From the NCBI GenBank assembly GCA_023853785.1, contig JAJIRX010001015.1, positions 1 to 23,707 on the forward strand: a stretch of DNA of 23,707 nucleotides, read 5' to 3'. Positions 1-10,331 of this stretch are shown piece by piece. The stretch's first letter is position 1, and each line of letters begins with the position of its first letter. The position numbers and the translations under genes were made by a program. The DNA is from Psilocybe azurescens (lineage: Eukaryota > Basidiomycota > Agaricomycetes > Agaricales > Agrocybaceae). Under the pieces are notes generated by a model. The model worked only from the letters and a program-made list of their open reading frames with translations. It was not told the origin of the DNA and did no database searches.

Positions 1-373
1 TAGGATGCAATATATACACAATTAAGAAGCAGTGATGTAGACAGAGACAGAAGTAGTTGAGGGTCCCAGACAAACTTTTTTATTATCTATAAATAAGATC
101 TGCATGTTCTACTTTTCATGATGAGGATTATTGAGGAGAATAGTTACCCAGCACTCTATATCGCATATTTCTGAATAGCCCAATTACAAATTACTGATAT
201 GATCAATCAAATTTATTTTTGCTTTTTCAGTCAATTTCTTTTATTTGTTCTTTTATATACTTAACTCATACTGATTATATGGGAATAATAAACCAATGTC
301 ACCCTCAGCTCACTCTTCCATACTCTTATTCCATAAACAACATCACAGGCCTTGAGCAAAATCATATCGCCAT
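1..373. other. AT-rich stretch without a recognised gene
   Basis: The stretch is visibly AT-rich compared with the kinase gene to its right. A 91-codon plus-strand open frame (219-494) starts here, but its composition resembles no family I know and it opposes a more protein-like minus-strand frame. I see no RNA gene or mobile-element end. The downstream end of the minus-strand relic at 374-904 may extend here: a frame with a protein-like look runs from about 430 down to about 265. Confidence 0.5.
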
Positions 374-904
374 TCTGGAATCTGGTAGTCACCTCCTCTT
401 TCCCATTCAAGCTAAGCATGATCTCCTTTCCTCAAAATTCCTGAAGATAAACATCACTGCCCAAATTTCATTTACATCCCTCTTATCTTTGTGAAGCCCA
501 CTCTGTCTATTAACAATGATGTCCAGAAATATATAAAGGACTGGGCTTACTATGCAGATTGCTTGCACATATGCTGATCAGATGATCATTCTCTGCTGAA
601 GATCCTCCATTTCTTGGAAGCATTCTTTATCAACTGTCTTGATCAAAAAGTTGGCACATCTAGTCAGTAGAGCTAAGTTTCTCAATAAATCCATTTTGCA
701 ACAAATTTGGAGCATTTTTGATGAGCAATCCAGATAGAGTGGATGGAACATGCTGCCAAAGAAATAAGAACATGAGCCAATTGTTAGAATGGGGTGAGAA
801 AAGCATTTGGAAAAGAACAAATAGATAGCTCACTGGATGTCTGATGGTGTGGTTTGAATGAGATAAATATGTACATCCATATATTTTGGAGGCTCTGATG
901 CCAT
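374..904 (-). pseudogene. Unrecognised spliced coding relic, AT-rich
   Basis: I do not recognise this gene. On the minus strand an ATG at 904 opens a short exon (904-834, beginning MASEPPKYMDV). It ends at a GTGAGC donor. A CTAAC branch point near 790 and a TTTGGCAG acceptor follow, and exon 2 starts at 752. Joined in phase, exon 2 gives a soluble, cysteine-containing stretch (LDCSSKMLQICCKMDLL, then LLTRCANFL) that stops at 578-580. A second protein-like minus frame (WAVMFIFRNF, then GDMILLKACDVVYG in another frame) lies at about 490-265, so the gene probably continued with later exons or frame breaks. Good splice signals argue that it was once transcribed. Stops and frame changes argue that it is decaying or that bases are missing. 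A repeat-borne protein is equally possible. Confidence 0.3.
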
Positions 905-1831
905 ATGATTCCTTTACTGTGGGCTAGCTGTAAAATTATAAAAGTAATAAACACAATTGAATACAAAGTAATTAAAATAATATACCACACTATTACCCAA
1001 GTTATTATCAATTTCTATCAAGACAATAGACAAGCTAGGCTGTGTACATGCACCTAGACAATCCAAACATAAAAACAGATATTGAAATAAATCATATTTC
1101 AATTTAACTAGTAATAATGTGACAAAACACACAAAGTACATAGACATCCATGTTGTGAATAGCTATAACTTAAGCTGTTGTCAAGTTGAGCAAGAAGTGA
1201 CTGCTGAAAGCACAAATATGCAAGTGGTTGTTTATCAGATGGTGATGGTGAGATATCAAGATTACTATTGCACAGCCACTATAGTCACATTTATCTGAAG
1301 CTGAGTTCGAAATACACACTCAATGCCGGGTTGTCTGTGCTCTTGAATATCATTCCCATACCTTATGCAGAATCCAGATTATCCAGTCCTCAGGAGAACA
1401 TGATACTAAGAACAAGTATACATTCTACGTAGAGTACATAAGCACAACAATCAAAATGCAGTGTGTAGAGCATCACTAGAAAGGCAGTCAGTCAGTAGTA
1501 AGTAGTAAGTACCATTTTCAATCATGTTCAAAGTCTAGTTCTTGTATTGTGGGGTTGTAATGATGGATGACGGTGATGATAATGAAGAAAGTTGTAAAAG
1601 AGCATGATATAGAACATAATGGAGAAGTGTAAAGAACAAGTAAAAGAGTCAAAATCGAAAAATTGAAAGTCGGGCAGAAAGAGTGGATGATAGTCAGTTG
1701 ATAGGAGAAGAAATGATATCAGGTATGACGAAAGCCCATAATAATACCAAAGAGATCAGGCCAGAACGAGAACGAGAAACAGAAAACATGAGACATAAAC
1801 ATCAATTGACCAGAACGGGAACCCCAACCCT
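905..1831. other. AT-rich intergenic stretch
   Basis: No coding frame here looks like a protein family. The sequence is AT-rich up to about 1680 and changes sharply to GC-rich DNA at about 1800, where the kinase gene's 3' end begins. The right part should hold the kinase's 3' untranslated region, because that gene is read leftwards and stops at 1832. The only repeat seen is a short CAGT/AGTAAGT tract. Confidence 0.55.
1485..1510. repeat. Short tandem repeat CAGT x3 then AGTAAGT x2
   Basis: Three CAGT units are followed directly by two AGTAAGT units, downstream of the kinase gene. It looks like a simple microsatellite with no evident function. Confidence 0.7.
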
Positions 1832-4800
1832 TCATGGCCTCAGCAGGGCCTTCCTCGCATCCTCACTCGCCTTCCGCGCGCTCGCCAACGAAGGCCTCGC
1901 CGCCTCCCCTACGCCCGACTCATTCAGCGGAAAACACACCCCTCCAACCGTTGTCGATGCGTACGACGCAGCCGTAGGCGACGGCCCCTGCCCCTGCCCT
2001 GCCCTGCGCCTGCGCGATCTCCCCATCCGACTCGGGCGACGGCAGTGCCCCGCACTCCTCGTCCGCCCCGCATTATTCGCAGCAGCCACCGCGCGCAGCA
2101 GCAGCCCGCTGCTCCCTCTCCGCTTCGCCTTCGTGCTTGCCGCCCCTGCCCCGTCCCCGCTCCTCCCGCGCCCACCGCCGCTGTGTTGCTGGATGAGGAG
2201 GCACACGCATTCGCGCTCGACGAACTCTGGTGGGAATTCGGGCGTGAGGCGTTCGGCAGCGTGCGCTTGAGGAATGGACTGGGAAGGTTCTCTTCGTCGG
2301 CAAGGTCGTACACAGGCAGGGGGTAGCGGCACGATCCAACCGCTGCCGCTGCGTGCGCTGCAGCGTGTGCGGAGGCGAGATTCGAGATCGATCGCGAGGA
2401 ACGGAGGTGCGGGTGCGGGAGGGGTTTCGGGTTGTTCGTGGTTGTATTGTTGTGGTTGTTCGTGTGGTTGGAGGAGGATCCAGCCGCATTCGAGTGCCCT
2501 GACGACGAATCCGACGACGACGCTGTCGACGGCGGGAACCCGCTCGAGCGCGCAGGGGCAGACCGCGCCGACGTCAATCGACGGCCTGCGGATCCTTGTA
2601 GGAGGCGGCGCCGTTGGGGGCAGGACGCCGTTGTTGTCGTTGTCGTATTATCCCTCCGCTCCCTCTCCTTCCGCTCGCTGGGACTAGGCGGCGGACTGTC
2701 CAACTCCCCTCTCGTCATCCAAGAACATGTGCCTGCGCTCTATGCTGCTGGAACTGCTGGTGATACTGTTGCTGACTGTAAATTCAGCTGCGGCTGCGGC
2801 TGTTTCTGCTTCGGATTCCCGTTCACATTCCCGTTCCCCTCTCGAAACTCGAAAATCTTGCCAAAGTCAAGCCCGACCTTCGGCGAGCGCGTGAACAGGC
2901 TCACGAGCTCCGCAGGCAAGAAGGTGTAGCGAGCGTCTCACCGGTGGCGGTGAGCACGACGCCCTTCATCGCGGACGCGGGCATGAATTCGGAGGAGTAT
3001 GTGGCGAATGGGCGGGAGGCGGTGGGTGTCTCGAGGCCGGGTTCGTGGCCATTATAGTGTGGTTGTTATTCGTGTTATTGTTGTTGTTGTTGGTGGTGGT
3101 GGTATTGGTAGCGCCGCTGTTGCTCGTGCTGGTGTTGGTGTGATTGTTGTTGGAGGTATGGTTAGAGTTGGCCTGCTGTGAGGGATTCGGACGGGGTGTG
3201 AGCTGGGGTTCTTGCTTGCGCCGTCGAGGTTGCGATGGTGTGACCTGAGCCGTCGCGCGTGATAGGGGTTCAAGGAGATTTTTCACTTCTTCGAGCGGAT
3301 TCTTTTCCTTCCGACCTGAAGAAGAGAATTTGAGCATGAAGACCGAAGGTAGAAACAAAGTGTAAAGAACAACGCCCGCCTCCTGCGCAAGCACAGGAAC
3401 AAAGGCAAACAAAAAGAGAAAAATCTAAACAGCCGAACGAACCTTTCGTCAACCCAGCCTCGACCTTCCTCATCCCCGCCTCGACCTCCCTCTTCACATC
3501 CTCCAGCCTCCGCTCCTCCGCCCGCAGCGCTGCCTCTCTGTCCAGGACCCACTGCACCCGCTCCTCCACCTCCTTCCGTACCGCTTCCTCCCCTGCGCAC
3601 ACACGCCTGGTCGATCTCCACCTCCCGCGCGCGCACAGCCTCCATGATCTCCTCCTCGCGCTTCGCGATTGCCAGCGCCACTTCTTCTTCGCGCTTCATC
3701 ACCAACACGCGCAGCTCCTCCTCGCGCCGCGCGACAGCCTGCTTCGCCGCATGCTCGATATCTTGCCGGGTGTACTGGGGTTGTTGTTGGGTCTGCGAAG
3801 AGGACTGCAACTGCTCGCGCAGCTGGGCGACGAGGTGCTGGAGCGCGGCAATTTCTTGGTCTTTGGAGTTGAGTACGGCGGTGAGGTGTTGTTCGCTCGC
3901 GGAGGTTGTGCTCGCGCTCGAGGACTTCGCGTTCTTTGGCGGATACCGCGGCGCGGTGGGCTTTAACGGCCGAGAGCCTGCAAGGATATCACGTCGCATC
4001 AGGAACCGCGTCCAGAGAGGGAGAGGAGAGGGAGAGGAGCCGTTGGAAATGAAAACCACGTACATTTTTTCGGTCTCAGCGACCTTGTTGACGAGCTCGA
4101 GGCGTTCATGTTGGAGGAGCTGGGCCGCAGAGGGGCGCATAGCAGGCTTTAGGATGCAAATTGTACGTCATGTGAGAATCTGGGGGTAGAGAAAGATGTC
4201 GAGATGGCACGTACGTTGAGATTGAGCATGGACTTGATGACAGAGGTGAGAGCCTGCGAGTATCCGCGGGGTAGTGGTGGGATTCGGCCGTTGCTATATG
4301 CCCACATCTATATTAATACCTATTGTATGGAGATACGCGAACGAGAGATAATCTTACCGGATGAAGATGCTGAGTTCCGAGTGAGTCTTGGCTTCGTGGA
4401 AGGGCGGTTTGAGCGCGCAGAGCTCGTATATCAGGCAGCCCAACGACCAGATGTCGGATTTTGAGTCGTATGACTTTTCCTGCATGAGTTCGGGGACATG
4501 TAATATGGAGTCTAGGGTGGGAGGGATGGGGTGAGTTTGTGTGATAACGCGCGGAAGAAAGACGATGGATGTTTACCCCAACGTATGTACTTGCAAAACT
4601 CGCCTGCGCGAGTGCTTTTGACAATCCGAAGTCTCCCAGTTTCACAGTATTGTTTTCGTCTAGGAAGACTAGAGAGAGGAAAAGGAAACGATGAGAAGGA
4701 GGAAGACGCCTCCGAAAACAACACCACGCACCGTTGTCGGGTTTAAGATCGCGATGGAGGATTTGGACACGTCTCGAGCTACCCTCAGCATCGAGTGAGG

Positions 4801-5371
4801 TGCCTGTAAGACCAGAGCCGCTGCTTGATCTCGCGTGTCCGTGTCCATTCGGGTGGTGGCAGTGGTGTAGCGCGTGAAGGATTTGGAGGAAGTAGTGCCA
4901 GATGGTGTCTTCGGGTATTGGCCTGTTCTGTTTCGCAGCTTGCTTGATGACGGCGGAGAGGTCGCCGCCACCGCAGTATTCCATGAGGATGTAGAGAATT
5001 CCAGCATCTCTATCGACGTGTCGGTCGTGGTATCGTACAATGTGGTCGTGATGTAGGTCTTTGAGTATGTTTCTGCGGCAGCCAAGCTCGAGTGTGAGCT
5101 TTGAAAGGGCATGGAAAGGAGAATGTTGTCGTGACGCACACTTCTGATACAATTTGTTTCCTGTCCCGCTCGCTCATCCGCTCAAAGTTCAATTCTTTGC
5201 GCGCAAAAAGCTGGAACGACAATACGGTTAGCATCATGAACAGTGGCCGATCTGACTGGACACACTCACAAGACCGTCTGATTTCCGCCGCACTTTGCGG
5301 ATAATGCCAAAAGAGCCGTTTCCAATAACGTCCAGCGGTTCATAACTATCGAGAAAGGAGGAGGAGGACAT
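1832..5371 (-). CDS. nimA: NIMA/KIN3-family serine/threonine protein kinase (frame broken)
   Basis: This is a NIMA-related kinase, a family that promotes mitotic entry and spindle or chromosome organisation. The start at 5371 is the Met before [21 protein letters not shown], which holds the glycine loop. Exons, read right to left: 5371-5270, 5210-5140, 5072-4732, 4668-4577, 4511-4358, 4293-4215, 4146-4064, 3977-3443 and 3315-1832, with introns of 59-127 bp. Visible motifs are the catalytic Lys in LFARKEL (residue 39), HRDLKPDN (164-171), DFGLSK (184 onward), GTPYYMSPE and SDIWSLGC. A His/Ser/Gly-rich insert of about 30 residues precedes HRDLKPDN. After the kinase domain come REEE-rich coiled coils (3977-3443), an Asn/Thr-rich linker, the motif [16 protein letters not shown] and a C-terminus ending ARKALLRP. 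The coding length is about 980 codons, longer than A. nidulans NIMA. Eight apparent frame breaks occur (see findings), so as given it cannot encode one protein. It is either a consensus with indel errors or a young pseudogene. Confidence 0.88.
3052..3185 (-). repeat. Asn/Thr-rich low-complexity tract inside the kinase gene
   Basis: Read on the minus strand, this part of the last exon is dominated by AAC, AAT and ACA codons and encodes an Asn/Thr/His-rich linker. On the plus strand it appears as GTTGTT/GGTGGT runs. One frame change occurs at its downstream edge, near 3055-3065. Such tracts vary in length between strains and are hard to sequence accurately. Confidence 0.75.
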
Positions 5372-7615
5372 GTTTTTGGGCGGGAGGAGAAGAATAGATC
5401 TATGATTAATGTAGCGCGGAATAGAGAACGTTGACTTTCTTTTTCCATTCTTCAACTGGCACGTGATCGCGGCGCGTCGCGACCGACTTCTCCCATCACT
5501 TCATTGTTCTCTATCTCCATTTGAGGTCCTTGCATTATCCAGCCTCCACAATGACAGCATAAAGCTAGCGCTCTACTGCCGGTCTGTAGTTCAGAGCAGC
5601 GCTCACATGTGCGCTGAAGTTTGAACACTGCCAAGGTCCGTTCAGCATTCTTTGTGGAGTTTAATAACCGTCCAATGTCTGCGCCGATAGCTCCTATAGT
5701 GCGATATCGTACGTCCAGGTGTCTCGGTCTGACAAAATGAATATCTATTACTGAAACCCCATGAAGCGTAATAAAGCCAGCCTCAATTACCGGTAACCAC
5801 CCTCGGTTCGGACCTATTGACCGGTTCAATTTCAACGCACGCGATTCGAGTAAATAGGATCGCACTCTCAGTCAACTCCCAGTGGGCCATGGCCCACATA
5901 TCGACACAACAAAGGTGGCCACCACGAGCAATTCTCTCTGTCACTCGGTCCAAGGTGATGTATGCGGCCACATCGTCTACCAAACTTTCTACTGCGTTCG
6001 TCCGTTGTTATAACCGCATTTCAAGAGACAGTAAATAGACCGATTGAAATTACCAAAAGCGACCTTCAACCTCCAAATCTGACCGTTGCTAGCCACGTCC
6101 TCAAATAACTATTCCTGACTCGGGGAGGTACCCATCCAAAGTCCACGGCACATGCTCGGAGAGATATACAGACCGACGTACTTACGGTGTGCTTAACACT
6201 CCATGGATATCTTGCCGCAGAGTAGAGTATATGGTAAGTGAATTGCTTTGGTTGATGTCATCTTTAGTTATGGGTCATATCAGATGTTACATATTCATAG
6301 CGATGTTGGATAGGTACCAATCTAAAGAAACCAGGGCCGTATTCACATTTAGTTCCATCCCGCCAATATCGCCCTACATACGCGATCCAGCAAGTCGCGC
6401 TCAATCGATACAGCTTAATGTGCCACCAAAATACAAACATACACCAACCGTATGACGTCCATTTCCCCGACCTGTCACTGACAACTCTGCTTAGCCATAC
6501 CACTCAGTCAGAAAGTAGACGGGTCGAGGCTACATCTGGATAGACTGGCCTCAGTTGCATATATAAACAGTGTGTCGCTACCACCTCGTATGCCCGGCCA
6601 AAAGAATTCCGTAGCCATCGGGGTCATTCCTGAGCTTTCATCTCATACACCTTTCCATGCCCAGCGACACTCTCTTCTGTCTCCTCTACCAAGATCTGAG
6701 GACCACAATGCCACCACGGTCCCCGCATAAGCGTAACGCGCATTGATTAATATTGATTGCTTGTACCATGCTCCAAAATTCAAACAACGGTTTTAATGCA
6801 GGAACCTTCACTGAAAACCATGAGAACGATCATTCTCAATCTTCGGATGGTATGTGCTTCCCCAGTATCGTTGGTTTTGTTATTATTATGGGCTTTCTGG
6901 ATACCTGATAATATCTTTTGTTTCATTCATCCGCTTTTTTTTCACCACCTTTGCGTTGCATTGGACTTGTATTCTCTTTCTTCCATCGCCTGACTGGAAT
7001 CGAACTCTAACTTTCCTATTTCAACTCCTTTTTCGTGTTCCCTGATATCGCAGGCTTTGCGGTTTTCCAATCGATTAATCGCTTCTTGAGGAGCTCACGG
7101 GTTTCAGACCATACTGCCTACGTTGTGATCTATGAATCTGCTTGGTGGGCGCTTACTGTCAGCTGCCAGTAACCTGATTTACGACCTGAGGCCAGGTAGA
7201 TGGTCGTGAACACCGCTGCGGCCCTTTCACCCAAGTCCCACCGTTAATTATAGGATATCTTTCAATCACATTCGAATCGCCCAACATTGTCGATGGTTCA
7301 ATATACGAAGAGGCAGAGGAATTATTGGCGTTCGGGTTCCGGACTCAGCAGATGGCCTGTATGAATAATCCGAAGTCCTTCTTTATACTTCAGTGCCTGC
7401 GGTCTAATCGATATCTATGTACCACAACGGTTGAACGATGTTCGCACCAAATCCTAAAATAACGACTCGCGAGTTGGCTGCGCGTGTGAAGAAAAGAATA
7501 ACGAAAGATCATGTGCATGTCAAATATGCTCCACAGCTTTTCAAGTCATACCGTCGTATTTTCTTTGCGGTCCTTCGATAATCAGAGAGCATCACTCTTG
7601 GTCTACCACTAAAAT
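5372..7615. other. Intergenic region, kinase promoter side; no gene recognised
   Basis: The first few hundred bases upstream of 5371 must contain the kinase promoter and 5' leader. I see no convincing TATA box or fungal factor site. Beyond that, all open frames are under 140 codons, overlap on both strands and resemble no family. A perfect 16-bp palindrome lies at 5882-5897. The part just before 7616 should, by family comparison, hold the P-loop half of the NACHT relic, but I could not find a Walker A motif. Confidence 0.5.
5882..5897. repeat. Perfect 16-bp palindrome GTGGGCCATGGCCCAC
   Basis: The palindrome has no spacer and is GC-rich around a central AT. It could be a dimeric protein-binding site or chance. 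It lies about 510 bp upstream of the kinase start codon. Confidence 0.6.
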
Positions 7616-8212
7616 ATGTGGAACACACTACAGATATCAGTTATCCCCGTCGACTCACTCATTGGTCTAGACGGATGCAGAGCCATGGTCATTCAGGATA
7701 CCATTTTAGGCACCATCTCGAATGTATCCCAACGTCAGCGTTCGACTCTTTCCTTCAAATTTCTCATTGCCGGCCGGCCTGAACATCATCTGGCCGCTTC
7801 ATTTTCTGATGCCTCCCTCAGCAGTTTGACGTTCCGTCTTGCGCTTACATGGCGAACGCGAATATTAGACTATACCTGACTGAATCGTTCTCTAACATAC
7901 GAAAGACGAATATCATGCAGTTTCATCTTCCGGATTCACGGTAATCGGAACAAGACATCACGAAGCTGGTCAATAAATCATCAGGTGAATTCATCTACGC
8001 AGCCACGGCCACCAGATACGTGTCTTCTCCTAGACGAAATCCCTTTAATATGCCACGCGCAGCAATGCTCTATATATCAACATACTTTCTGAAGTCAGAG
8101 AACGATATCAAAGCATTGTTACGAGTGCTAGGGATGGCCATAGTAATCCTGGATCCGTTTGATTCTTTTTACTGAGAGTCTTTCGTCAGGGACACCCTCA
8201 CGGATGTGTGAG
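7616..8212 (+). pseudogene. Degenerate NACHT-domain NTPase (NLR-like) fragment
   Basis: Three consecutive frames match the second half of the NACHT domain of Agaricomycete NLR-like proteins. Frame one (7616-7879) has a decayed Walker B region (SLIGLDGC, where the family has DGLDEC), then QDTILGTIS and FKFLIAGRPEHHL. A frame change near 7848-7858 leads to IRLYLTESFSNIRK, a TAA stop at 7942-7944, then SEQDITKLVNKSSGEFIY, the signature segment of this family. The next part (about 8090-8172) reads ENDIKALLRVLGMAIV before a TGA. In intact relatives NACHT oligomerises and switches on nucleotide binding, and is thought to act in non-self recognition. The P-loop half is not visible and the frame is interrupted by stops, so this is a relic. 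Recognition is from remembered family sequence, not a search. Confidence 0.8.
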
Positions 8213-8770
8213 CCATTCATATCAAGCAGCTATAGTACCACTATGAGTCTCAAATGCCAAAACTGGACACCAAATTAAATCTACCTGTTAGAGTGAATGA
8301 ATATTATTCTCATCCATTCCCTCGTTGTCTAGTTGCATGTCAGCTTCATTCTCAGATATATTGTCGTTGTGAAATATCCCTTCTTCATTAATCATTGAAT
8401 ATATTTATAATTTAAATGCGCAAAATAACGAAGGAACCGATCTAGTAGCTCCAACAACTCAGGTCGGTACTATAAAAGACGAACATATTCTTCATCCAAT
8501 CTCCTTCTCTTCTGCGGTGCTTCCTCTTCAATTTCGGAGTTTAAACCTGTCCCACCGAGCTCTTCATCTGAGTCACCAGTCACTGTATCTGTATGCGCGC
8601 TTTGCAGATCCTGGCGGCTTTGTTGAGGAGGAAAGAGCCGCTTGAGTATTACAGCAGTTTTCATATCGATAGGCCACCCTACGATCCATACAGATAGGCG
8701 GAGTCTGAATTTGAAATTGCGCCAAAAATGAATCAGCATTGAGTAAGCGTGTGATAACAACCTTCACACC
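8213..8770. other. Gap between NACHT relic and Tc1-like fragment
   Basis: No recognised gene lies here. A 96-codon minus-strand frame (8760-8470) ends in an acidic then basic tail (SDEELGG, then PQKRRRLDEE). Its tail looks like natural protein, but I cannot assign it and there is no partner exon or domain. Confidence 0.45.
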
Positions 8771-9169
8771 ATGCGTCGACACATCCCCAAGGCAGTGAAG
8801 GAGATCGCCCTTCGAATGTCCCTAAATTCCGGTGTAAGTGACACTAAAATCGCCGAATACACAGGAATTCGCCCCAGAACAATGAGGGTCTCCGCAAGAG
8901 GTTTCGAGATACGGGCGAGATTGTGAAGAGACCAGCTGTAACCGGCCGTCCCAGGCTTCTGAACGCGTTGGATGCCACCGTAAGTGTCGTTCACAACATC
9001 TCGTGATATAACTAATAGCTTTCCAAAGTTTCTAGAAGATCTTATCGAGCGGCAGCCCGATATCATGCTGTCGGAAATGGCTGAATATCTACGTCAAATT
9101 TGTAACATTGATGCGTCCCCAGCGACGATCATGAGGACATTGAGACGTCGTGGCTTTACTAGGAAGAAG
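8771..9169 (+). mobile_element. Tc1/mariner-like transposase N-terminal DNA-binding fragment
   Basis: The fragment encodes the paired helix-turn-helix DNA-binding region found at the start of Tc1/IS630-type transposases that are common in Agaricomycetes. The start ATG at 8771 opens MRRHIPKAVKEIALRMS, then TKIAEYTGIRPRTMR. A one-base loss in a GGG run near 8887 shifts the frame to FRDTGEIVKRPAVTGRPRLL. A 49-bp intron (8980-9028, GTAAGT to AAAG) leads to FLEDLIERQPDIMLSEM and IDASPATIMRTLRRRGF, ending RKK at a GTAAGT donor (9170). The DDE catalytic domain that should follow is absent in the next few hundred bases, so this is a truncated copy or a domesticated DNA-binding remnant. No terminal inverted repeats were found at its edges. 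Confidence 0.72.
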
Positions 9170-10037
9170 GTAAGTTGTCCATCTGGCAATGGCTTCTTGG
9201 TGAACTCCTTGATGGTCATGAGTTCCTCATTATATTGCCTGTTTGAGCTACTGCCAACCCTCCCATTGATGTATTCCAGCAGAGTCTGGTACAATTTTTC
9301 CTAGTTTCCGCCTTGCAAAAGTTTTTATAGATGTTGTAATGTTATCGGCTTTTTGTGTTTTTTCGAGCGAAAGCGGACTCTTAATTTAAGAGTCCGCCTA
9401 TATATGTATTTTTCGTGCTTAGGCCTATCGATATGAAAACTGCTGTAATTAGTGCGTGCTTTCTGACAGTCTTGGCATCGCGTGCGACTCCTTTGCAGTT
9501 GTGAAAATAGCATGGCCGCTTTTTCGAAGACATTTGCTGTGAATAAGGGGCGGAGACAGGCTGGGATGGATTGACTGTACGGTGGACGTTGAGGCAGTGT
9601 CGAAAGGAGTAGTTTATTGATGTAAATTCTATTTTTACCTTGTATCTGTCCTAAATCAGATTGACAGCGGAACCGCCCGGATTACGCTATATTTGCCCAG
9701 AATAATTCACCCTTTGCAGCCCCGGAATTCATTCTCATTGCATTCTCACTGGGATTGAACGACTCAGTTCCACAGCCATGTCCCGATAAGGAACGTGATC
9801 GGACTTTCCGCGGCACGTGTTGCGAAGGAATTCCTGAGTGAATTATTAATATTATAGCGTTCACTGTCCCTCACACAATGAAGCGCACTCATTCCCAACT
9901 ACAAACTTCTCAAGGGGCGAACAAAACTGCTTCTGCTTCTCGAATCCCTCCTCCTTAAAGTTTGCTGATCACAACACAAGGCAACATGCTCAAGTTGAAC
10001 TAGATCCTCATCAAACCCAATCGCAAAGTCAAGACTC
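9170..10037. other. Gap holding a hairpin; no gene recognised
   Basis: After the donor at 9170 no transposase continuation is seen. A 66-codon minus-strand frame at 9294-9094 is a shadow of the transposase fragment. The segment contains the strong palindrome at 9373-9397. Nothing else resembles a gene. The upstream part of the kinase-like relic at 10038 could lie in the right end but is unreadable. Confidence 0.45.
9373..9397. repeat. Perfect 12-bp inverted repeat with 1-nt spacer
   Basis: GCGGACTCTTAA is followed by one T and then its exact reverse complement TTAAGAGTCCGC. It would form a strong hairpin or cruciform. It lies 204 bp past the truncated transposase fragment, so it may be a junction or end of a small non-autonomous element, but no target-site duplication is evident. 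No poly-T follows at once, so a simple terminator is not indicated. Confidence 0.8.
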
Positions 10038-10331
10038 GTTGGTGATTTGCAAATGCAGAATATTCTTTTCGACACAGACGACAAGGTCAGATTTATTGAC
10101 TTTGACTGGTGTGGGCAGTACGATATGAATATCCACGACGAGGACTTACCAGACGGCGTACAGGAGCAGACTGACGAGAACAAGCACCACATTCAGGTCG
10201 GAAATGGCAACTATGCACGTTGCCCTTTGTCTATGTCGAGGTTGGATGGTATGTGGGCTCCTGGTATGAAATTTCTCGCACAGATTCGGCCTCAACACAA
10301 CTGGATGATGTTCGAGATGCTCCCGTGGTAG
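10038..10331 (+). pseudogene. C-terminal fragment of a fungal protein-kinase-like gene
   Basis: The frame reads VGDLQMQNILFDTDDKV, then RFIDFDWCGQYDMNI and DGMWAPGMKFLAQIRP, ending MMFEMLPW and a stop at 10329-10331. This matches the C-lobe of the protein-kinase-like (FunK1/aminoglycoside-phosphotransferase-like) proteins expanded in Agaricomycetes. In those, HGDL-x(3)-N is the catalytic loop and DFDW replaces DFG. The His of HGDL is missing, because VGDL is read. The N-lobe with the ATP-binding lysine is not found upstream, where all frames contain stops. The C-terminal end looks natural, so this is a 5'-truncated relic or a last exon whose upstream exons have decayed. Function of the family is poorly known. 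Confidence 0.65.

Noticed and set aside
1683..2929. Plus-strand open frames of 93-195 codons
   Set aside because: They are antisense shadows of the GC-rich last exon of the kinase; composition is Arg/Ser/Pro-rich and the minus strand carries the recognised motifs.
3644..4189. 181-codon plus-strand open frame
   Set aside because: It lies antisense to the coiled-coil exon of the kinase; its Ser/Arg/Cys-rich translation follows from the repeated GAG/CGC codons opposite.
6985..7020. Possible tRNA 3' end on the minus strand (GTTCGATTCC-like T-loop)
   Set aside because: The flanking bases do not form a T-stem and no acceptor or anticodon arm can be drawn.
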